A DNA stretch of 64,000 nucleotides from the NCBI RefSeq assembly GCF_048544455.1, contig NC_133534.1, positions 34,038,217-34,102,216 of the forward strand, read 5' to 3'. Below are positions 57,378-64,000 of this stretch, one piece after another (position 1 is the stretch's first letter; each line of letters opens with the position of its first letter). The notes below the pieces were generated by a model. It saw only the letters and a program-made list of their open reading frames with translations. It did no database searches and was not told where the DNA came from. This DNA is from Silene latifolia. Lineage: Eukaryota > Streptophyta > Magnoliopsida > Caryophyllales > Caryophyllaceae. The position numbers were made by a program, and so were the translations under genes.

Positions 57378-57867
57378 GGGAAAAGCCCATAAAGAAGGAC
57401 CAATCAGCGAACAGCCCATGAAGCGTCAACCAATCAGCGTGCAGACACGTGTCGGACATGCAACCACGGGATGTCAATCGTTGCAACAGTTAGACGTCAA
57501 TCAATGCAACAGTGACCAAGCGTCTTCAGCACGCCCATTCATATCTCTCCGCCTATTCACCTTCCTCAGCGAAATTCCCAAGCATCTGTTCTCCGCCGGC
57601 CACATGATCAACCAAGCTAAATAGCGCCGGCTGGGGGCAATCAAAAACAACCGGCACTCTCAACCCTGGTCTTGGCAAGCGTCACTTTCTTTTCCACATC
57701 GGATGCCCTTTACACATCCATGTGGAGGGGGGATATGGTACGGCCTAAGTAGAGGCCGCCGCAGAAGAAGCCGATGCAGAAAATTTTTGTCAAATTACTT
57801 GCGCAGAATATATGCTCGAACATACATCGGAGCCCATACCACGGCATAGACTACGCTGGGCGCAAAT
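57378..57867. other. Spacer between antisense promoter and shared LTR
   Basis: No gene. It matches the 6690-7209 spacer of element 1, apart from the missing duplicated block, and ends in GCTGGGCGCAAAT, a polypurine tract with one base changed relative to element 1. Confidence 0.6.
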
Positions 57868-58473
57868 TGATGGGGCATATTCTGCACCGCTGACCAAGTC
57901 AACATACTGAGCAAGGTCAAAGATATCTACGGCAAGTCAACGGCTTAGACAGCTTAGCCGATGTAGCCCATCGGCCTATCAGCCTGGGTCTCGGCATGGC
58001 AATCAGCCAGCCGGGACACATATCCGCGTACTCATATCCAAGACCCCTCGGCGGTGAGTCAACAGGGCCGCCGGCCAGCCATGGGTCCCTCGGCCGAGGG
58101 GTAGATCAGTCTTTCCACCTGCTAGCCACTTGGCCACTTGGCCACTACGTGACAAAAGGTGAAAGTCTATAAATACTCCTCAATCTTCATTGAGGAAAGA
58201 ATCCAGAACTTAACCTAATATCATACATAAACTGGTATTATCTTCCTCATCTCTCTACAATATATTGCTCTAAATAACATACAACTTAATCCTTTAAGTT
58301 TACTGACTTGAGCGTCGGAGTGAGTACGCTTGGCACAAAGCCAAGCCCTCAGTTCGTTCATTGTTGCAGGAGAGGCCGAGAGGAACGATAAAGACAAGAA
58401 GAATCCAACCAAAGACATTATTCTACAAGCCACGGGTGGTAACGATACTTGCTCTGGAATTACACCCGGAACA
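57868..58473 (+). mobile_element. LTR shared by Tat elements 2 and 3
   Basis: 606 bp with TGATGGGG...CCGGAACA ends and a TATA box at 58168-58175. To the left is the 3' spacer of element 2; to the right is the primer binding site of element 3. It therefore serves as 3' LTR of one and 5' LTR of the other. Confidence 0.92.
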
Positions 58474-58475
58474 AT

Positions 58476-58493
58476 TGGCGCCGTCTGTGGGAA
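58476..58493 (+). promoter_or_regulatory. Primer binding site of Tat element 3
   Basis: TGGCGCCGTCTGTGGGAA, two bases after the LTR. It differs from the Athila site after TGGCGCCGT. I believe Tat and Ogre relatives use tRNA-Arg, but I did not check the tRNA. Confidence 0.75.
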
Positions 58494-58560
58494 AAGACAC
58501 TAGAAGCTAGTCACATTCATTCCCAAAACCAACAAAAACCCACCCAAAAAGCTAAGAAAA

Positions 58561-60361
58561 TGTCGAAACAACAAGACGCGGTCGTGACCGACGAAACCGC
58601 ATTCTACCAAGACGACACCTTCAACAATTCTGGAGTCGTGCAGCCCTCCACCGGCGGAGTAATCCAACCGGAGTTCGGGATGCCGTCAATACCCGACACG
58701 CCATTGCCGCCTAACAACAGTCACCATCATGGGACATGTGGTTGATGTAGCAAAACTGAAAATGCTCCTGGACCTAATTAGTAATACGCTTGCTCACACT
58801 GTCACGCCGACAAGAGCGGCAGAAACTGTCCAGGAGACCAGGGCCCAAAATGTGACTCCGAGAAATTTGAACGGAGCACTAGGAGAAGCTGACCCAGCCA
58901 AGTCGCCGGGGGAGCCCAAAGTGGGCGTGGTAGACCTAAGTCCTTCCCGTACTCATGGGAGGACAGCGTCCCCGCCGCACGAACGAGGCTTACCCCAAAG
59001 GAGCCAGAGGAGTCCGACTCAGCAGAGTTGGAGGAGAAGTCCGAGTCGAAGAAGGAGTCCTTCCCGCTACGAGGGGAGGAGCCGGATTAGGAATGCGAGG
59101 AGCCGGTCGCCGCGTATAGTCCGACACGTGGTCAGACAGCCCCTCAGCGCCTACGTCCTAGAGATCCAGGTGCCAACCAAGCTCAAGCTACCACCTCTAT
59201 CATACAAAGGAGATAGTGATCCAGCCGACCACGCTGAGGCTTTCGAGTCTTCCATGTCGGTATGGGAGCAGCCCGATGAGGTCTGGTGCCGAGTTTTCCC
59301 AACAACTCTGCATGGGATGGCTCAAAGTTGGTACAAGGGGCTTCCCGACGGCTCGGTATACTATTACGCCGACCTAAGGGACGCCTTTCTAGCCCAGTAC
59401 TCTTGCAACAAGAGGAGAGCCGTGGAGACGTCGGACCTCCTAACTATCAAACATGAGGGGGGCGAGTCTCTACGAAGCTATGTGAAAAGTTTCGACGGAA
59501 AGGTCCAGCAGATTCGAGAAATTAATCCCGAATTGGCGGCTTTCGCGCTGATGAAAGGCCTCCCAAGGGGAGAGTTAAAAAATGAGCTCATCAAGTGCGG
59601 AGGCCTGGGTCTGGACGCCGCTAGGAAGTTGGCTGACCAAGCCATCAAGGTAGAAGACTATCACAAAACCTGGGTAGGCCCCAGCGAGGTCGAGCACTCA
59701 GAAAAGAAGAGTCGCCGGGAGGACAACCCGGATGAAAGACACCGTGACAACAACGGGTCACGGTCCTATGAAAGACGCCGTGAGAATAATAGGTCACGGT
59801 CAGACAAGTCTGCCAGGAAACAGAGCTCGGCGGATGCCGGGGGGAGCTCGGGAACGTACTACAAAAAACGGTACGATGATCACACCCCCCTAGTCGTATC
59901 GGCCGCCGAGGTCTTCACTTTGAGCAAGAACGAGGGCCGGAAGTGGGAAAGACCCCCTAGGCCGAGGAGTGACGGTGACACGAGCCAGTACTGTGAGTAC
60001 CACGGCCACACCGGACACTTAACCAACGATTGCCGACATCTGAAGGACGCCATTGAAGAACTGATCCGGAAGGGGAGCCTCGGCAAATATGTTGCCAGAG
60101 GCCAAAAACCAGATGTCGGCGGATCAAGCAGCAAGTCCGTCTTTGAACGGATAGGAGTAATTCATGTTGTCATCGGGGGCAACGGGAACGATGGGTCCGC
60201 TCATGGGCACAAACGGCATCTGACTGAACCATATCAGGCCATCAACTTTGTGCCCAACACAGCCACCCCCGCTCCCAACATCCCCGATATGACCATCGGA
60301 CAGGAGGACTACGAGGGAGTCATCGCTCTTCATAGCGACCCACTTACGGTCCCACGGACAT
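58561..60361 (+). pseudogene. gag: gag of Tat element 3, nearly complete
   Basis: A first frame (MSKQQDAVVTDETAFYQDD, 58561-58745) gives way near 58730 to the main frame (to 60361). It has an Arg/Ser-rich segment (RRSPSRRRSPSRYEGRSR), the Gag core (LPDGSVYYYADLRDAFLAQY) and a zinc knuckle CEYHGHTGHLTNDC near 59993-60034. The N-terminal frameshift and the one near 60350 break the polyprotein. Confidence 0.85.
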
Positions 60362-60726
60362 AGCCAACCACTTGGTGAAGAGGTGCCGATTGACACGGCG
60401 CCTACACGAACATTATGTACAAAGAATGCTTTCTCGGCCTCGGCCCGAGAGTTGAAGATTTGAGCCCCCGCACCAACCGGTTGTACGACTTTTTGGGGCC
60501 GGACTGGTACCCCCGGGGGGCCGGTCAGCCGGTGAGGTTCGGCGAGGGAGGTGCAGCCAAGAATGTTATGTCTGAATTCGTAGTCATCGACGGCACGTCT
60601 GCCCACAACGTTCTCATAGGACGGGCCACTTTAAGCGAAATTGACGCTGTGATATCCATCCGGGCCCTGACATTGATATACGTCTCGGACCGGGGGGAAG
60701 CACAAAAAATCGTCTCGAAGAACGAG
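60362..60726 (+). pseudogene. pol: Protease of Tat element 3
   Basis: The active-site stretch at 60388-60410 reads IDT and then loses the frame by one base where element 1 has DTGAYTN. The frame recovers at 60415 (ECFLGLGPRVEDLSPRTN) and continues into pol. Dead protease unless the missing base is an error. Confidence 0.75.
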
Positions 60727-61110
60727 AAGGATCCCGGCGTATGGGAAATACACACTAACGGCCCTTCCAAGACGGATAGCTCGAAAGCCAGCATCATTAT
60801 TTCTAGCCCGGACGGAGACGTGTTTGAGCACGCCTTGAAGCTTACCTCCTCGACCTCAAACAACGAATCCAGGTACGAGGCAGTGATAACAGGAGTCAAG
60901 CTAGCCAGAACCGCCGGGGCGGAACATGTCGTGGTGAAAACAGATTCGCTCTTATTGACCAACCAGATCAAAGGAGAGTACAAAGCTCGGGACTATAGGA
61001 CGACAAGGTATCTAGAGAAGGTGAGAGCCGGCGCTTCAAAATTAAAATCCTTCCAGATACAGCACACCCCCAGGTCCGGGAGCGACCGAACCATCAGCGT
61101 GGTTGAAGGA
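60727..61110 (+). pseudogene. pol: Extra, degenerate archaeal-type RNase H upstream of RT
   Basis: Residues WEIHTNGPSKTDSSKASIII, TSNNESRYEAVITGVKLART and VVKTDSLLLTNQIKGEYK align with the functional-position aRH at 62588-62960. The first catalytic Asp is changed (HTNG for YTDG) and the C-terminal NRADALSKLA part is lost (GSDRTISV). It lies in the same 752-codon frame as the RT. A domain duplication that has lost activity. Confidence 0.75.
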
Positions 61111-62587
61111 GCAGAGACAGAGGAGGTGGAGATTGATCCAGGCCGCACCGTAACCGTCGGTGTCAACCTGGAACCAAAATTCAGGGCCGAACTTCTGGAT
61201 ATGCTAAGGAAAAACAAGGACGTCTTCGCCTATTCGGCGGCCGAGATGCCAGGCGTGAGCCGGGAAGTAATTATTCACAAACTAAACGTACTCCCCACCG
61301 CTCGCCCTGTCAAGCAGAGGATGAGGAACTCCTCAGTCGAGAAAGATGAGGCCATCAAGGCCGAGGTAGATAAACTACTTGCGGCGGGCTTTATTACGCC
61401 TTGCACTTATCCTGAGTGGTTAGCCAATGTTGTGATGGTGAAGAAATCATCGGGGGCATGGAGAATGTGCGTAGACTTTACCAACCTTAATAAAGCATGC
61501 CCCAAAGATTGTTACCCTTTGCCTCGGATAGATAGCTTAATCGACGCCACGGCAGGCTACACCATGCTGAGCCTGCTAGACGCCTTCTCGGGGTACCACC
61601 AGGTATTCATGGCTGAGGAAGACATGCCTAAATGCGCATTCATCACCGCTAACGGCACATACATGTACAAAATGATGCCATTTGGTTTGAAAAACGCCGG
61701 CGCAACGTATACAAGGCTGGTGGACAAAGTGTTCCAGAATCAAAAAGGGCGAAACATTGAGGCCTACGTCGACGATGCTATTGTGAAAAGCAAGTCCGAC
61801 AGCGAGCATCTGACCGATTTACACGAAACATTTTGTTCACTAAGGAAATACAAGATGAAGCTCAACCCAATGAAATGCAACTTCGGTGTCCGGGCAGGCA
61901 AATTCCTCGGCGTACTTGTCAGTGCCAGAGGCATCGATGCAAATCCAGACAAAGTCCAAGCAATCCTAGACCTGCCAGAACCAAGGAATCGAAAAAAGGT
62001 TATGATGCTGACCGGGAGAATGGCGGCTCTCGCCCGGTTCATCTCTCGGTCAGCCGACAAGAGCACCCCATTCTTCAAAGTGTTAAAAGGAAATAAAGAC
62101 TTCAGCTGGGGGGAGGAACAGAGCACGGCTTTCAAGCAACTGAAAGCTCATCTTCAGACTCTCCCAACTCTGTCCAGACCGATACTGGGGGAGATGCTAT
62201 ACCTATACATAGCAGTTACCTCGGCCACGGTCAGCGCCGTGATCATCAGGGAAGAAGACAAACAGCAACACCCAATCTACTTTGTCAGCCATACACTGTT
62301 GCCCGCCGAGAGAAATTACCCACTAATTGAAAAAGCAGCCTTCGCCGTCGTCGTTGCCACAAGGAAATTAAAACCCTACTTCGACGCACACCCCATGACG
62401 GTCCTAACCGATCAGCCACTAGAGAAAGCTTTGGAAAAATTCGAACAATCCGGCAGGCTCATCAAATGGGCAGTGGAACTCTCTGGTTTCGGCATTCAGT
62501 ACAAACCGAGGCCTTCGATAAAGGGGCAAGCACTTGCAGATTTCCTGGCCGAATGCACATATCAGGAAGAGCCAAACCCCAGGCATA
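61111..62587 (+). CDS. pol: Reverse transcriptase and RNase H of Tat element 3
   Basis: Part of the open frame 60415-62673. RT blocks: MCVDFTNLNKACPKDCYPLP, LLDAFSGYHQVFMAEED, MMPFGLKNAGATYTRLVD and the catalytic YVDD at 61765-61776. RNase H follows (YIAVTSATVSAVIIREED, YFVSHTLLPAERNYPLIEK). The frame is open across both, so this is the best-preserved enzyme part of the three Tat copies. The next domain is reached only after a frame change near 62585. Confidence 0.88.
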
Positions 62588-63100
62588 TGGGAGGTCTACA
62601 CCGACGGCTCCTCCACGACGAACAGCTCAGGAGCCGGCATCCTTATCATCAGCCCAAACGGGGACGAGTTTGAGTACGCCTTGAAATTCACCTTCTCGGC
62701 CTCGAACAACGAATCCGAATACGAGGCGGTGATAACCGGAGTCGAGCTAGCTAGGGCTGCCGGAGCAGAACACATTGTGTTGAAAGCAGACTCACTGTTG
62801 GTTACTAACCAAATCAGAGGAGAGTTTGAGGCTCGGGACGACGGAATGGTAAGGTACCTAGAGAGGGTAAAAGCCGACATAGCAAAGTTAAAATCTTTCC
62901 AAATCCATTGCGTTCCCAGATCCGAGAACAACCGGGCCGACGCTCTCTCCAAACTGGCCAGCTCAACCATCAAGAATGTCAGCCGAACCGTGCTGGTAGA
63001 TATCAGGAATGCGAAAAGCATCACTGAGAACGTCGGCATGGTGGGTAACATAGAGACCGAGACAACGTGGATGACTCCGATAATGAAATACAAACTTACG
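62588..63100 (+). pseudogene. pol: Archaeal-type RNase H of Tat element 3
   Basis: The frame 62534-63139 gives WEVYTDGSSTTNSSGAGILI, FSASNNESEYEAVITGVELA, VLKADSLLVTNQIRGEFEAR and NRADALSKLA, with all catalytic acids in place. This extra RNase H marks the Tat/Ogre branch. It is cut from the RT by a frameshift. Confidence 0.82.
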
Positions 63101-64000
63101 GGTGAATTGGGAGGGCCGCAACCCCTCTCGCCAAAATAAAAGGATCGCCGCGGGTACTTGGTGTTCGAGGGGGAGCGTACGGAAGATCCGCAATAAGACC
63201 ACTCTTGAAGTGTGTCGGTCCGGTGACGCAGAATCGAGCATCTTCGAGAGATTCACGAAGGTATCTGTGGACATCACGGGGGCAAGAACACTAGCCCACA
63301 AAGCTCACCGAGCTGGCTACTACGGCCCACCATGCTTCAGGATTCCGAACAAAGACCAAGAAGTGCACGAACCGTCGGATGCATGCCCCGTAATACACGC
63401 TCCCTCCAGGGACCTACAACCGGTGCTTAGTCCCCTTCCTTTCGCACAGTGGGGGATGGACATGCTAGGGCCGTTCCCAACGGCCTCCGGAGGAAGGAAG
63501 TTCTTAATCGTCGCCGTTGATTACTTCACCAAATGGGTTGAAGTAGCAAGATGCCGGCCGAAGACCACAGCGGCCGTCGAAAGGTAACTGGGAAAATGTC
63601 ATAACTCGCCGGATTACCCCAAGTTATGGTATTTGACCACGGCCGAGAGTTTTGGAGCGACCTGATAATGAACTGGTTAGAAGAGCTTGGCATCAAGTTT
63701 GCGTACTCCTCGTCCGCCACCCACAGAGCAACGGACGGGTGAGGCGCCAACAAAACAATCCTCAACAGTGCGAAGAAGACGGTTGAAGACCTTAAGGGAA
63801 GGTGGGCCGATGAACTACCCGGCGTCCTTTGGTCCCTTCGGACCACGGAGAAAGAAGCAACGGGGTACACCCCCTTCCACCTAGTCTACGGTTCCGAAGC
63901 AGTCCTACCAATTGAAGCAACGGTACCAACATTGAAGCGGCTACCTTTAACCCGGTTGAAAACGAGGAAGGCACGAAAGCTTCCCTAGACACTGGTCGAA
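63101..64000 (+). pseudogene. pol: Integrase of Tat element 3, cut by the window end
   Basis: It aligns with 52615-53790 but carries many 1-3 base deletions and a few insertions (63105-63400, 63540-63600, 63700-63780, 63930-63990), so the frame changes every 50-100 bp. The H2C2 finger and first Asp (GMDMLGPF, 63453) can still be read in pieces. The element continues beyond the window. Confidence 0.8.

Noticed and set aside
62534..62673. Programmed frameshift between RNase H and the downstream aRH
   Set aside because: The two frames overlap by about 140 bases, but no slippery site or structure was seen and other random indels lie nearby.

Overview
The window is plant nuclear DNA, almost certainly from a eudicot. 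It has GT-AG introns, TATA boxes with long AT-rich spacers, a group F bZIP, a BOI-type RING ligase, an SDH assembly factor of plant type, and dense LTR retrotransposons of the Tat and Athila lineages. Several foldback families (for example one whose ends read GGCCCTGTTCTTTTGG and carry CTGAA repeats) remind me of Caryophyllales genomes. That placement is only an impression.

Layout. 1-7819: 3' part of a decayed Tat-lineage Ty3/gypsy element (element 1): gag remnant, protease, a chimeric RNase H, integrase, tandem repeats, an intact two-exon antisense gene and the 3' LTR. 7820-11400: a small promoter-plus-ORF unit, a frameshifted plant mobile domain (PMD) pseudogene on the minus strand, and exon-like fragments. 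11614-17942: a zinc-sensor bZIP gene (bZIP19/23 type) with a duplicated leader and a 4.5-kb intron filled by transposons. 18098-21077: a short unknown exon, a LINE relic and the SDHAF4 gene. 21100-29490: a gene-free patchwork of MITEs, a LINE 3' end with poly(A), a minisatellite, a tRNA-derived SINE with a 16-bp target duplication, and a small Helitron. 29532-42342: a young, complete Athila element with 1.5-kb near-identical LTRs. 42343-46632: Helitron-like tandem copies and a large foldback. 47548-49071: a BOI-related (BRG) RING E3 gene with a MITE in its 3' untranslated region. 52019-64000: two more Tat-type elements joined head to tail, sharing one LTR; the second runs off the window.

Three host genes are well supported: bZIP-F (zinc-deficiency transcription factor), SDHAF4 (mitochondrial complex II assembly) and BRG (RING E3). 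They do not form an operon or a pathway, and most of the remaining sequence is transposon-derived.

The most unusual observations are: three related hairpins in the Athila 3' region whose stems differ in sequence but stay paired (40032-40195); a second, degenerate archaeal-type RNase H upstream of the reverse transcriptase in Tat element 3, and a matching deletion in element 1 that appears to have recombined between the two RNase H copies; an antisense gene that stays open while the sense gag-pol is wrecked; a GCGC-rich motif repeated in four places of the Athila element; and dense 1-3 base indels in the Tat integrase copies that could be either decay or assembly error. All comparisons were made by eye; no database search was run.
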